Assembly: GCF_010093535.1 (NCBI RefSeq)
Contig: NW_022985168.1
Span: forward strand, 473,727-537,726
Length of the DNA stretch: 64,000 bases
Source: Lindgomyces ingoldianus
Lineage: Eukaryota; Ascomycota; Dothideomycetes; Pleosporales; Lindgomycetaceae
Reading direction: 5' to 3'
The position numbers were made by a program, and so were the translations under genes. Of the stretch, positions 1 through 11,645 are shown piece by piece. Every line of letters begins with the position of its first letter. The first letter of the stretch is position 1. Under the pieces are notes generated by a model. That model worked only from the letters and a program-made list of their open reading frames with translations, was not told where the DNA came from and did not search any database.

Positions 1-780
1 ATGCTTTCTGGCCAAGCGCGGAACTCTTTCGAAGATCGATTCGTCGTGAGCTTAAAGAAACCATCGTTCACGAAGACAGCCTCGGCGCCGCTGTCGAGAA
101 TTGCCAGCCCGTTTGGCACTAGCTCTGCAAACAATGAAAACAGCTTTGTCTGTTTGGAATCGGCTTGTGGTTCCCCATGTGTCTGCTGGGCGCCCTCTTG
201 CTTCGTTTGCCGCGCAGGATGCTCACGATGCATCTTATCTAACCCAGCCATTGGCAGATATCTCTCCACAGTTGGCGAGTGCAATATCTGTGCATATGCT
301 CCCTGGCGGACGCCATTGTCATCTAGTATTGTGCTCAACAGAATTACTGAGTCCGCCCCACACTCTGGGGTGTCCCTGAGGAAGAACTTGCACGCTGGAA
401 GAGCATTAGATTAATCTGGAGAAGATTAGGATAGAGCAAGTAAGCTTACCTACCTTGACCGTGCGGCCACGGACTGCAGCATTGAGGGCACTGAGGGCCT
501 CTCCAGAGTAGCTATCGTGCGCTCGCGCTCCTTGGCCACCAAAGTTTCGGGTGACTTTGCCCCAAGCTAGATTATGTATGATTGCGAGATCATTCCCCCA
601 GAATATGGCGGTGCAGTGAGGGATGGGGAGGATACATGAAAACACGAGACTTCTGAGGGCTAATGGCCATGAGTCCCGCGGTCCAAGTGGTGTTTGGGAC
701 CAATCAGTACGCTCAAGGTACTCTAGATTGAGGTCAAAGATAGGTAGACCAGCGGCCGTGAGTTTGTCGAGATTCTCCAT
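1..780 (-). CDS. Hybrid-type sensor histidine kinase, N-terminal part (partial, runs off the window)
   Basis: Two exons on the minus strand: 780-450, intron 449-395 (GTAAGC..CCAG), then 394-1, continuing past the left edge. The start ATG at 780 gives MENLDKLTAAGLPIFDL; a GTG further upstream is not needed. The N-terminus carries the signature of fungal sensor kinases, a TDWSQTPLGPRDSWP stretch followed by a GAF/PAS-like region, then FFLRDTPECGADSV and, near the left edge, a PAS-like stretch LVPNGLAILDSGAEAVFVN. Only about 240 residues are visible; the histidine kinase, ATPase and receiver domains expected of this family would lie outside the window, so the catalytic assignment is by family resemblance. 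It would act in a phosphorelay sensing stress or light. It is divergent from the F-box gene to its right, 451 bp away. Confidence 0.82.
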
Positions 781-1231
781 GGCTCTGTGAAAGAGCGCTG
801 GTCGCACATTGCTTGCTGAAGAAGTTGTTGAAAGCTACTATTTTGGCGAGTATGGGAGAAAGACTGACGTCATATGCCATAGACGTTGACAACTCATCCC
901 TGCTCCCTCCCTGCATGAGCCGCTACGAGTACATATCTAGGCCATGGCCCTGGCCGCTTGGCCCTCGAGGATGGTCGTCGCACGCCACTTAAAGGCACCA
1001 TTTGGCGCTCGGATGGCAATATCACGAGGCCCTGGAAGGCCGTTTTCTTAGGCTGCACCCTTTCGGAGGATCTCCGTTACCCTTGTCGCGGGCGTGAATG
1101 GGTCCCGGACGTAACCGGCGATATCTATGGATTGGTGGGGCTTGCTCCGACCACTAGTCTCCTCCCTCAGCTTCAACAACTCACCCCTTCCCACTCTTCA
1201 AGGTCACACCAGGTCCATCCCCAAATTCATC
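781..1231. other. Divergent intergenic region, histidine kinase / F-box gene
   Basis: About 450 bp between the two start codons. It must hold both promoters, but I see no clear TATA box or operator. Stop-free frames cross it, but none resembles a known protein. Confidence 0.5.
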
Positions 1232-2743
1232 ATGTCGCCTCTCTTGACGGCGCCCAGCAGGCTTTTGGAGCTGACACCCGAGCTCCTGGAGCTTGTTCTG
1301 TCGTTCCTCAACCCTTGCGACCTCACCCGTTTCGGGCAGACCTGTCGTTCGGCAAACGCCTTCATCCATCCTGGGAATCAAGTCCTCTGGAAATCCGCAT
1401 TTCTTCATGTCTTCGACAATCCAAAAGGAGCCTGGGAACTCCTTCAGCCCACTGCTCGAGCTGCGAATCGCACTCGCGAGTCTGAGTGGGATTGGTTCCA
1501 CGAAGTCCACCGGAGGTGCACCGCTCTCAACGCAGTCTGTGATGGTGACGCCGTCGCTTTGTCAAATCCTGAAGACATAATCACCACATTTCTGGACATC
1601 CTTGAATCGGCCTCTTATTCCAACGTAATTGGTTCGAAGGCCCGGATTTCCCTCAATGTTGACTTCCTGGAAAATCTCTTCCGAATTGCCCCTCGCCCCG
1701 AGAGAATAGTCCACGATTATCATAGAGATATTGATTCACAATCTCTGCCTCTTGAATTCATGACTGACTCGAATCGTCCACTCACTCGATCAATGCTGGG
1801 GCGGAGATCTCTTGTTCCTGATTGGGCAAGTCGCTTTCACGTAAGCTTCACCCTGTTCCATTCACAGGTGTTGTCAATCAGAAGCCTCCACGTTAACCTC
1901 TGAATTAGATTTTCTATGGGTCCACAAAAAGGGAGGATGACTCAACTCGGGCGAAATCGTCGGCAAGGGCTCTAGTGTACGATTGGTCGATTACAGGCGC
2001 AGATGCTGATTACGGCCCCTTCAAAAATGACAAAAGCGGCGCAGTTAATTGGCAGGTCCTGGAGGCAATCACATCACTTATGCTCCGCATCTTCGACACT
2101 ACATGCCCTGCCGGTCTGCAGACCCCACACGGATTCAGGCACAGCATCCCTTTCTCCCTGCCTTCGGATCCCTTTGTTAAGGATGACTGGGCGGGTGTTA
2201 CTGGCACTTTTGTGGGAACTTATGCTTTTCTTGACTACAGAGCCTTGGTTCACTATAATTTTGCAAATCATCTCGAGTACCCCATGGACTTGGGGCAATA
2301 TGAGGAAGCTTGTGGCGACATCATGCGACTGAAACTAAAGCTCAGCAATGCTGAGGACTTACGGAACGACAATAGGCTCCAAACAAAAATGCCATATTGC
2401 GCAGACCTGCCTACAATCTATTTCACTGGATCTTCCAATGGCCGCCCAATCGGGCGGCCGTCAATCCTTGTTAGAGGATCTGCCTCTCTAGTTCCTGGTG
2501 GACGGCAGGTACGCTGGAGGTTCATCATCAGGTGAATACACTCTGCGTACTCTGCATGCCAAAACACTAACAAGTCTTAGTTACGCTGGTCAAGACCAAT
2601 GGCAACTGGAGGGTGTGCAACCAGGCGGAATTCGTTCGGGTGGTATATACGGTCTTTGGAGCCATGTTGAGCATGAGGAACATGGCCCCGTGGGACCATT
2701 TTGTTACTTTCCCTATGATGTCTGCGCCCCTGCTCAAAAGTAA
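1232..2743 (+). CDS. F-box domain protein
   Basis: Three exons: 1232-1840, 1909-2531, 2581-2743; 464 residues. The introns have GTAAGC..TTAG and GTGAAT..TTAG ends, and the reading frame closes across both. An F-box lies at about residues 12-50 (LTPELLELVLSFL, then LTRFGQTCRSANAFI). The rest follows the pattern of a fungal F-box family, with a C-terminal VRWRFIISYAGQDQWQLEGVQ then GGIRSGGIYGLW and a PVGPF end. Such proteins usually recruit substrates to SCF (Skp1-cullin-F-box) ubiquitin ligases; the substrate cannot be told from sequence. I chose ATG 1232 because it lies just before the F-box; an in-frame non-ATG codon upstream at 1127 has no support. The 3' end faces a decayed MFS gene. Confidence 0.85.
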
Positions 2744-2837
2744 GGCGACTTCAAATTGATGCAGCTTTACTACATATATATGTAGAGAGCGTCACTCGCC
2801 TTCGATTATTGCTCCGAGCGTATTCACATCACAAGCC

Positions 2838-4240
2838 CTCATCAGTAATCCCGCACAAGTATTACTTGCCATTTCAAGGCTTTCCTTTTTCTCCTCAATA
2901 TTCCTCCATTTTTCCACAATATGTACGGCAAGGGAATTCCGCAAAGAATGGCCACCACCCCAGCCAACAAGTATTGCTTCAACCGCAGCCGAGTACTGAA
3001 AACAGTCCTGGTGTGAAATCAGGAACACAAAAGCGAGTGCATTCCGGAGCAGCATACCGACTCGAAATATGTCCACATCCAAATACAGCGATACCGATGT
3101 CTGGAATGGCCCAATGAGCCTTCGTTTCTGCTGCTTAACAATACCATAATATACTAATAGGAATAAGAAGTGCGCCCGGAATCGTAAGCGGCACGCGGTG
3201 CTCCGGTACAGTTTGGCCTTCATTCCTCTCCTTTCGTCGCGCCCAAACACGATCCATGCCGCCTACATGGGCGGCGATTGTGTACCCCAATTACCATGGT
3301 GAGATGATGAAGGCAACTTATGGAGGAAGATTGCGTTACCGACCAGTCCACAAGCTTGAGAAGATAGAGAGGGCAATGTATAGAAGTCCAATATCGCGGG
3401 CCAAGAAGAGCGATGCCAATTCAATCATCGGCTGAGTCGACAACAATCGGTAGGGTCGGGTTAATACGACTTTGGATTTATCGACCAACGTTGAGGATAA
3501 AGGGTCAGCTTTAGTGTAGTAGATGCCTTCAGTTAAATTTCGCAATGCGGCCGCTGTCCTAGACAAAATCGTTTGTGCATTGGATTCAGGGAGAAAAACA
3601 ATAAGCAAGAGCACAACGATGAGGTCGACGATAGAAAATATCCAAAAAAGCCATCTCAAACTCAATTCTTGAACAGTCACACCGCCTACAATAAGACCTA
3701 AATTAGGTCCTAGAAGAGGCAAAAATCCTCTGTCGGCATACGATTTTCCTCTTTCCTCTTTATTCCAGCAGCCCATCACACTGGGGCTAGACACCTGTTT
3801 AAGATTAACAAGACACTGCTTCTAGGAGTGTGGCTCCGCCTTGTCTTACTTCAAACTTAGTACTTGCAACGAGGACCACCATCAGCCTTTGAGTGATCGT
3901 CAATCAATTGCTCCGAGCAGAGCAACACAGCGTGTTCTAGAGGATGACAACATATCACCTATGATCCATGCTAGCCTTCAACCGGAAACCTCGGAGCACG
4001 GAACAGGGACGATTGACCCAGAAGCAAAAGCAAAGAGAAATATTGACAGCGTCATTAAAACTTCCGGAACGGAGATTTTTAAGCCTTCCCCAATGCCATC
4101 TAAGGCTGGGGCAAGCATTGGGCCGGACAGCAGCGTCATATATCTACCTAGGCCTGCAAAAGGGGTTACAACCATTTGCACCTTCGACTTAAGTTGTGGG
4201 TATTCGAAGGATCGGACGGCCCGTACCAAGTAACCTTCGC
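2838..4240 (-). pseudogene. Decayed MFS multidrug-type (DHA1) transporter
   Basis: Pieces of one MFS protein occur in order on the minus strand but in different frames with stops between them. The N-terminal part (about 4230-3980) reads like the usual start and TM1-TM2 of this family, including GPMLAPALDGIGE and LSIFLFAFASGSIV followed by a PCSEVSG match to the LSEVFGRK motif. The middle part (3794-3336) contains KEERGKSYA, FLPLLGPNLGLIVGG, RWLFW and VFLPES. The C-terminal part (3250-2838) contains ISILWYC, a stop, then AETKAHWAIPDIG and GIPLPYILWKNGG. At least three frame changes and one in-frame stop break it. No single intron model repairs all of them, so it is a pseudogene rather than a poorly spliced gene. 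It points away from the intact Zn2Cys6 regulator at 4757, the arrangement of a transporter with its own regulator. Family call is solid; substrate unknown. Confidence 0.8.
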
Positions 4241-4756
4241 AGCAGGTGTCAGCTTGCTTTTCCGTTTTACACAGATAGTTCAGATAGTTCAGACCAGGAT
4301 GTCTTACGAGTAGCACATCCACTGACTACGTCGATGATTGTTGTGCATATAGACCTTTTCTAACCGCGGCAGATTGTCTCCTTCTAAAGGTGTGGGAGTC
4401 CCTGAAACCTCCATTCAATTCCTAACCGAACTTCATGGGCAAGGCTGGACCTCATTCTGTACTTATGATGGGCCACGCTTCTACAATTCGCCGAGCTTCC
4501 TGAACCTTTGAAAGGCCTTCGGCGCTATGAAAAAACATCTCCGACTACTCCGAGCTGTCTGAGTTCGGCCTTCCTATCATGACCTAGCGTCCTAAAGATT
4601 ATTCGGATATATGGGAATGCAGCCCCCAGACTTGTCCGACAGTACTGCAAACTACGAAATCTCTCGGACCTACGCTCTATTTTAATTATTACCTCTGAAT
4701 TCTCTGCGACGCCACGGTGTTAGCAAAGTGCACCGTTCGTTCGAGGTTGGTACTTA
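4241..4756. other. Divergent intergenic region, MFS relic / Zn2Cys6 gene
   Basis: About 515 bp. A Zn-cluster regulator commonly acts on a neighbouring divergent promoter, so CGG-type half sites would be expected here. CGG triplets occur (for example near 4520 and 4600), but I could not pick out a convincing inverted or direct pair. Confidence 0.4.
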
Positions 4757-7223
4757 ATGGATATTCCAAACGCCTCGGAGATAAAGGCACGAAAACGGAA
4801 ACGAAGAGCTGTGCTCTCTTGCAACGATTGTCGGCGTCGCAAACTTAAGTGTGACCGAGAACTCCCGTGCAATAGATGCATTAATGGCGGGATTTCCAAC
4901 GCTTGTGCCTACGGGCGTTCAGAACAAGAAACCAGGTGGTTCATAGAGGACGCAGAAGCCGTAAAATCTGGGCATGGGCTTGATCAGACTCAATTGAATC
5001 AGGATGAGCGTCCTGCCGGAGGATACAACTCTGCAATCAGCCCTGATGATGCAACATTGAATGAAGGGAAGCAATACTTGTCCCAAAACGAGAAGTGGGA
5101 TGGCGCCGAGCTGCTAGAGCGACGTATTGCGTCTCTAGAAGCACAATTATCATCGCTCTCTAATACCCATGCCCTTCGAATACCATCAGCAACCAACCAG
5201 CCACTTCCTATACCAGGTTCCGAGGAAAATGTCGCTTTGCCGGGTCTGTTCAAAGGGCGCGGCTATTGCACCTTCGCATATGGTCCAACAAGTCCTACGA
5301 CCATTGTCTTCAATGTTCGTGCAGTTTAATTCACTGTAGCAGATCCAAGCTAATAGATGTAGTTTCCTCAATTAAGCCCGTTCATGAAGAGCGTATACCC
5401 AAATTCTACCCTAGCTCGGCTGCGAGGGGACATGCAAGCGTTAGAGGAGCGAGCTCGGTTGAGCAATGTCGCTCCCAGAGTACTTACTGTTCCATACCTT
5501 CGCAGCCTTTTGCCAGACCGTACAACTGTTGAACTATTGACCAAGCGGTATTTCGATACGTTTGAAACGACTTACCGAATTATTCACATCCCAACATTCT
5601 GGGCTGACTTCCAGACGTTTTGGGATTCGCCTCCAGGGTCGGACTCGGATATGGAAGCTGTTCTGCTTGCAGTTTTAGCATGTGTTCTTTGTACTTCCAC
5701 GCATGAAAGCACGAAGTACAACCCCAGTGGCTCCAACTTTCGCAGCAAAGCGATAATATGGATCAAGGCTTGCGAGGCATGGTTGAAGCGGCAAAGCAAC
5801 AAACATAGAACCCTAGCCACGCTCCAAGTCCGATGCCTGCGACTACTAGCAATTAAAACAACATGCCTAAAGACGAAGGAATTCTACCAAGAAGTCCAGG
5901 CACACATGGGATTTATGAAAGCGATCGGATTCCACAGGGACCCCTCAGTTCTGGGGAATAAGTGCTCCGTGTTCGAAGGGGAGATGCGGCGCAGACTCTG
6001 GGCTACGACTTTGGAGCTAGAGATACAAGCTTCGATAGACAGAGGTATAGGAGACCCTTTTACGTATTCTCTATTCACTCTCATGTAGTCTCAACATCAC
6101 TGATTGAATTTCTTAGGCACACCTTCAATCCTTTCGAGCCTCGATTATGACTGCACCCCACCAACTAATATAAACGACTCTGATATTCATAAGGACATTG
6201 TACAGATACCCGAGTCACTACCTATGGCTGTCTTTACTGATACGTCCTTCCTGCATTGCTTAACTCAAACTGCTGCTCTCAGGATAAAACTTTGCAAATT
6301 GACAAACAGCTTGCGCTGCAGTCTCGACTTCCCAGATATCCTTCAATACGAGCAGGCTGTTCAAGATGCCCTTGAAAAACTCCCGAAATGGTCTGATCCT
6401 AGATCGCTACAAGCCTGGACGCACTTGGACCTTCACTTGCGACAATTCCTCGTCATCTTGCATACCCCGAGAGTTCTACAAACCCCACTTCGAGCAAGGA
6501 CTACCTTCCGACTTTCACTATTGACTGCGCTTGAATCATCTGTGACCCTAATTGAGCGGCACACTAACTTGGTGGATTCAGGAAATTTTGCTCTTTGCTG
6601 TATCAGATCTGACTACTATCGCGCCGCACTTTTGCTCTGTCACATTGCCTATCATGCCTGCGGAACCCAAAGTCAGTGCATCACACATCTTCTTAATCAG
6701 CTACTAATTATACCTAGATGAATTTCTCTTGCGTATCGTCAAGTTAGTCTTTGAAGATGCCATAGAGAAAGCCTTGCGTCTTCAAGAGGAGAGTTCCATG
6801 CGGCCTGGTCGAGGGAGCCATCAGTACTGGTACCTCAGCGCAGCAGCCAGTCTTGTTCAAACCAGGTTCGAGCCTGAGCATGAAGCTGTTCTCCGAATGC
6901 AGGTCACAGACCGGATTTCAAAGCTGTTCTACAAGATTCTCTCCCTGCAGGAGGATCATGGTGACGAATACTTGGCGAATGAGGTCAGCTCTCCCATGTG
7001 ACCATTTGTCTAGACTCAAGAATGCGTTATAACCGAGTTTCAGGTAATTCTCAGCAATGGTTACCCAGCTCCGCAAGGTGAAGCTCCCGAAACTTCTACC
7101 TTTTCGTCAGATACTTTTACGAGTGGCAGACTGGATTCGTTTGAATTCCCTGACACATCTGAGTGGCTGTTGGATGATTTTTGGTCTCTCAATGACTTCC
7201 CGCTCCTTCCGTTCGGCAATTAA
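4757..7223 (+). CDS. Zn2Cys6 fungal transcription factor
   Basis: Five exons: 4757-5314, 5363-6044, 6117-6671, 6718-6983, 7044-7223; 560 residues, frame closing throughout. The binuclear zinc cluster is at residues 22-50, with cysteine spacing C-x2-C-x6-C-x5-C-x2-C-x8-C preceded by a basic stretch (RKRKRR). A short coiled-coil-like segment follows (LLERRIASLEAQLSSL), then FKGRGYCTFAYGPTSP and the fungal-specific TF middle homology domain (YFDTFETTYRIIHIPTF, GFHRDPS, FEGEMRRRLWATTLELEIQ, DRGTPSI). The acidic C-terminus (SEWLLDDFWSLNDF) could be an activation region. The protein is a nuclear DNA-binding regulator by family; the target is unknown. It appears intact although its divergent neighbour, an MFS transporter, is decayed. 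Confidence 0.9.
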
Positions 7224-9494
7224 ATCTAACTAGCGGCTTTTGTGTGCATATTTTGTTGGAATATTAGGTGCACATGAATTTGATCTCTCTGTCAAATCAG
7301 TTCCCTCGAGCCCCAACTCTCAGATCGCTTATGAAGAATGCGCATCTTTATGTGGCCATAGAAGATGGAAATGTGTATCCATGGCCCACAACTTCGGTTT
7401 TGATCACGATTTAGGTGCTTCCGATGCTTAGTAGGCTTCTCCAGGAGCTTTTCGAGAGTAATGGTTTCCAGAAACTGTCAAAGCAATCAACAGGTGAATT
7501 TGAAGTCCAATCTCATGCTTTTATTTCATCCTTTAGGATATCAGAGTCCCTCGGTAATGTGTGCGCTTTTCGATATGTTCAACATCGCTTCCAATCGCAA
7601 GATCTAACCAAAGTAGTTGACATGAATTCTCCGTACGAGGAGGCAATAATGGACGAGAAAGCAATCTTGCCAACATTCGGGACTCATTCTACATTTTTAT
7701 GAACCCCAACTCTTACAAAACGAAACCCGTCATTTCCATGATGAAGCAGGCTGAGAGCATGTTGAGGATAGCTTTATCCAGCAAAGATTAGAAGTTACTA
7801 GCCACGAAGACACAGCCAGATGCGCCTCAAGCTTTCACAGGATCTCTAGCACAACAGGCATTAAGAAGTTGTCCCAGTCCTTGCAAAACTTTTATCAAAT
7901 TAGAGTCCTAGAAAACCCCCTAAAGACTCACTACAGGCTTATTGCTCGTTAGAGCCCTAAGCTTCTTAAAAGGGTAATATAATCTGTACTACGTAACATA
8001 CCTAGGGTATCATTAAGCTTACGGTGCGGCCCACAAACTGTACACGTTCGTACTGAACACGTGACCGTTACGGCTCACTTTGTACGGACCTCAGTAAGCC
8101 CTGTTGGAAGCCCTGGGGCTTCTTCCATCCTTCCTTTTGCCTACCACGGAACTCGGATGCTGCACTGGACGCTCCCTCGTCTTAGCTGTCATCGCTCTTG
8201 CAACTGCTATCTTTGGAAATTCTAGTTTGGTGGTTCACACCTCCACTACGGAGGCAGGATGAATTCCACTTTCATGTGCAGTTATTCACACAACGGATGA
8301 CTGAGTGAAAACCCCGGGACCCGAAGCGCATCTCATTCCCGTGTCCTTCTTATTCTAAAGCCATGCTTGCGGGGAGTCATTTATTTCTGGAGGATGCGAT
8401 TCTGTGGTTGTCTGGTTCTAAATTTGATTGATACTGATGAGAAACAAAGCAGCAAAGGTGACAGTAACTAAATGTACAATATGGCATCACTTTGAGACCC
8501 TGAATAACCCGACAAAAGAAGGTGACTGCATCAAGGACTCCTTAAACCTGTCGAGTTTGCGAATATTCAATAGTTGTGTTGTTTAGACAGTTGGAGCCGT
8601 CAACAACTGCGCTTGAATGGCAAGTATTGAGGGACCAGGTAGCGGCTCCCTGGACTTTACAAATACAGCAAAGCTGATACCTCATATTTAGCGAAATATT
8701 GGGTGTTGGGGACAACGATCACATGCATGGTTGTGAGTTTAGGTAACGTACGTTATACTGTATATATATCTTGAGATCAGTCGCTTCTCACAAGACACCC
8801 AGTTACCCTCATCTGAGTGATGGTCCAGTGACTACTTCAATACCATCTTAGCACTGAAACTACCGCGATCTAGCTATCGGCCTCAAGCGCGACCACCACT
8901 TCGCCACTTCATCCATTGTATCCATTATCCCTGAGACCTTCTCGTCATATTGATCAACAACTCAGTGAGCCTTTCTAAGATTTGCAGAATGAGTGAAAGG
9001 AAGCTACGCATCTGGGCGGAAGAGACTCGAATTAAACCTCGGGCAGGGCAAGCTAAAGTGCGTCTTATGAGGGTCATATAGTATCGCCCGTTTTGAGCTC
9101 GGGGTTTGATTTGTAGTTGAGATCTCCGAAGACGAGGGAAGAGAAAGCAGATGGGAACTGTAATAAGTGAACGCCAGATACATCTAGTAAGTATAGAGAA
9201 GGGAGGGAAGGCATAGATCGCGCTCTTTTGGCTGGTGGATTAGCATGAGAAGGTCGATTACTAATGGTTCGGCGAGCTGTATAGAAGAACTACCCGTGGT
9301 AGCCTTAGGCCAACTCATCGTGCCTAAGATGAAGAGCAAGGTAAAAAAGACGCCTCGGGTTGAAGAAGGTCAACGCTTTTAGATGGTACATTGGCGACTG
9401 TAGCGTGAGCGTTAGATACTTGCTTCGTACAGCGATCCTCATTACTAGTTGCTACTTCCGAGAGGATGGTGTGCAGACTAAATCTAATTAAATA
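7224..9494. other. Long intergenic region
   Basis: About 2.27 kb without a gene I can support. Short open frames (for example 7415-7702 plus) resemble nothing I know. A TATATATA run near 8760 and a short ATG ORF of about 30 codons at 8989 are present, but neither is linked to a recognisable product. Confidence 0.5.
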
Positions 9495-10337
9495 CTACAC
9501 CTGTGGCCAGAAAGCTTCCTCCGCATCCAACAATTCCTTCCAAACCTTCTCCACCCTTTCACAAACCTCGCTCTTCAAGTCCTCATTCCCTCCAACCGCG
9601 TCACCAACCGCATCATTCAGAATGCCCTCTAAAGTATCCACAAAAGCAATAAACTCTTCGTTCGTCCAGTTAGGAATAAATTCCTTCCTCATCGCGCCAC
9701 CATCCTCATCCCCGTCAACGGCCTTCCGAACTCCTTGTCCAGCCTCCTGCCTCTTCGCCCAACTCCACGCCTCAAAATACACTTTTTCGGTAGCCCAAAA
9801 CACCACTGCACCCTCTAACCATGGTAGGAAATCTGCCGGTTTTGCGTTGGTGGTAAGACTCCCAAATAGTTTCTCAAATCTCTTCAACCCCTCAATCTTC
9901 CCACCTCCAGCGATCTTCGTCCCATTTCCGACAAGATCGAGGTCTAGTCCATACCTCTCAGCAACATCAATAAAAAACCGCTCTTCGCGCCGGATATTGA
10001 CGAGTGCGTCGACAAGCCAATCCAATAATCGTACTTCAACGGTGTCCTTGGTGTTGCTTGGCGAGGATTTTTCGGGTAGGGAGAGGAGCAGCATTAGTTG
10101 GCCGGTTAGTCGGATGTAGCCTTGCATGTATAGACGGTCATTTGCGAGCCAATGCGAGATCGTGGGTTTGGGGAGCTGGCCGGCGGCGGCGAGGCGTAGG
10201 AAAGGAGACTGGGTTACGCGGGTGAACTGGGGTATGTGGAGGGTGAGGAGGTGGGTTGTTAGAGACCAGGGTGAGGTTGAGGATGCCATGAGGGATGGAA
10301 GAGGAGGGGAAGCTGTGGAGATGGTTGCGAAATTCAT
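9495..10337 (-). CDS. TENA/THI-4 (haem-oxygenase-fold) family protein
   Basis: Single exon, 280 residues from ATG 10337; a second in-frame ATG at 10289 (MASSTSPW) would give a protein 16 residues shorter and is equally plausible. The sequence matches the fungal TENA/THI-4 family: an early FTRVTQSPFLRLAAAGQL, then ISHWLANDRLYMQGYIRLTGQLML, a middle IRREERFFIDVAERYGLDL and LPWLEGAVVFWATEKVYFEAW. It ends with FIPNWTNEEFIAFVDTLEGILND. Bacterial relatives (thiaminase II, TenA) hydrolyse thiamine breakdown products. I do not see the active-site Cys of TenA in a comparable place, so the fungal protein may act on a different substrate. No vitamin-related gene is next to it. Confidence 0.8.
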   Translation of the reverse strand: MNFATISTASPPLPSLMASSTSPWSLTTHLLTLHIPQFTRVTQSPFLRLAAAGQLPKPTISHWLANDRLYMQGYIRLTGQLMLLLSLPEKSSPSNTKDTVEVRLLDWLVDALVNIRREERFFIDVAERYGLDLDLVGNGTKIAGGGKIEGLKRFEKLFGSLTTNAKPADFLPWLEGAVVFWATEKVYFEAWSWAKRQEAGQGVRKAVDGDEDGGAMRKEFIPNWTNEEFIAFVDTLEGILNDAVGDAVGGNEDLKSEVCERVEKVWKELLDAEEAFWPQV

Positions 10338-10486
10338 CCGTAGATGGTGTTGATTTTAGACCTGATAGTAGCCTCGTTGGCCCCACATTGTCGGTCACAT
10401 GAGAGCGTGTTTTCAGCTCGCGTCTTGCGCAACAAGAACGCTGAACTTACGTTGAAGGACTTGGGGCTGAAGAGGAGAAACTATCC

Positions 10487-10870
10487 TTATGACTGCTCTA
10501 ACTCTATTTCTAGGAGAGTGGTAGACTTGCATTTTATTATCTTTACCCTCAAGTCAGCGCTGTAGCATGTCGCGATGCTTGACGTCATTCCTCCCATTTG
10601 CGAAAGAGTGGTGTTTACAAACGTGCCCATACCAAAATAAAAAGTCGAAGGCACACCATCATGGCCAGGGTAGGATGCAGAGGTAAGGATAGAGAAGAAA
10701 GATATCAAGAATACGAGAAGCTCTCGAAAAGATTCATTGGTTGCTAGAAGTGTCTTGCCAGCCACACAAGTCAATGCAATTGGAATTAGTTCCTTCCTCG
10801 ACCAGTCAGACAAGCCAACTGTATCAATGAAAAATATATTCGCGACAGCTGGCGGTAGTGCTAAATACAT
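10487..10870 (-). CDS. Small hypothetical membrane-like ORF (weak)
   Basis: From ATG 10870 a 127-residue frame runs on the minus strand with a hydrophobic stretch (LLVFLISFFSILTSA) and no recognised domain. Upstream, 10996-10918 can be read as another hydrophobic segment (FVNFLLSLSLLIVAD) joined by a GTGAGT..TTTAG intron, but that exon has no ATG. A TATA box at about 11220 followed by a CT-rich stretch and a GTATGT..TTCAG intron suggests that this strand is transcribed. It may be a real small gene with a 5' UTR intron, a noncoding transcript or a relic; I cannot decide. Confidence 0.3.
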   Translation of the reverse strand: MYLALPPAVANIFFIDTVGLSDWSRKELIPIALTCVAGKTLLATNESFRELLVFLISFFSILTSASYPGHDGVPSTFYFGMGTFVNTTLSQMGGMTSSIATCYSADLRVKIIKCKSTTLLEIELEQS

Positions 10871-11217
10871 GTCAATTGAGGTTGTTGCAGCATGAAAGAC
10901 TGGACTCACCTGGGGCCAGCGTCACTGTGTCCGCAACTATGAGCAAGCTCAGTGAGAGGAGGAAATTTACAAAAATAGGAATAATCTTGAATGCGGCCGT
11001 AGCCACGTTTCAGAGATTAAACTGTGCAGGGTTAGCAAAGAGAACAGCCCGAAGAGAAGGATTTACAAGCCTGAAAAGAACAGATACTACACTACCCGAA
11101 AAAGTTAGTGTTGGAAAGAGAGTTGACGAAGATTGTTGGAGACAACATACCTTGATCTAAGCCAAAAGGCAAAGGAAGCTGAGGAAAAGAAGAAGAGGTT
11201 TGGCGGGGGAGATAGCG

Positions 11218-11227
11218 GGTTTATATA
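11218..11227 (-). promoter_or_regulatory. Probable TATA box (minus strand)
   Basis: On the minus strand CTATATAAACC is followed 20-60 bases on by a pyrimidine-rich stretch (CTCTTCTTCTTTTCC), the usual layout of a fungal core promoter. It would drive the weak transcript unit ending near 10487. Confidence 0.45.
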
Positions 11228-11645
11228 GGGGTGTGGCGACGCCCGGGCCATGGCACACGTGACTCGGTGCTAGGCTCCAGGGGGTTCTGTGGAAGGAGAT
11301 AGATGGTGGGGGAAGGTTCTGGTGGGTAGGAACGGCAGCTGGCGGTAATGGAGGTGAAGGAGGTGAAGGAGCGGCCAAAGAGGGCAGTATCGCAGCGGGC
11401 AAACGAGCCGAGGAGCAAAGGACACCACGAAGATGAGATAGAGGATAATTGGATTAGAATGAAGATTAATTGTAGCGCGTTTATGTACTAAATGCGGAGG
11501 CTCGAACTCTACTGTGAGCCGATTCAAATCTAATAGCTACTAGCTACACTCACAACATTCAACGAAGAACGAGCAACTATGCGTGAGGTCAAACAAACGA
11601 ATTCGTTTGAGGAAACAGATTTAATATGGAGGTGAATCCCCTAGA

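Noticed and set aside
3841..4233. 130-codon plus-strand frame
   Set aside because: Opposite strand of the decayed MFS transporter, whose motifs are clear; the plus frame resembles nothing.
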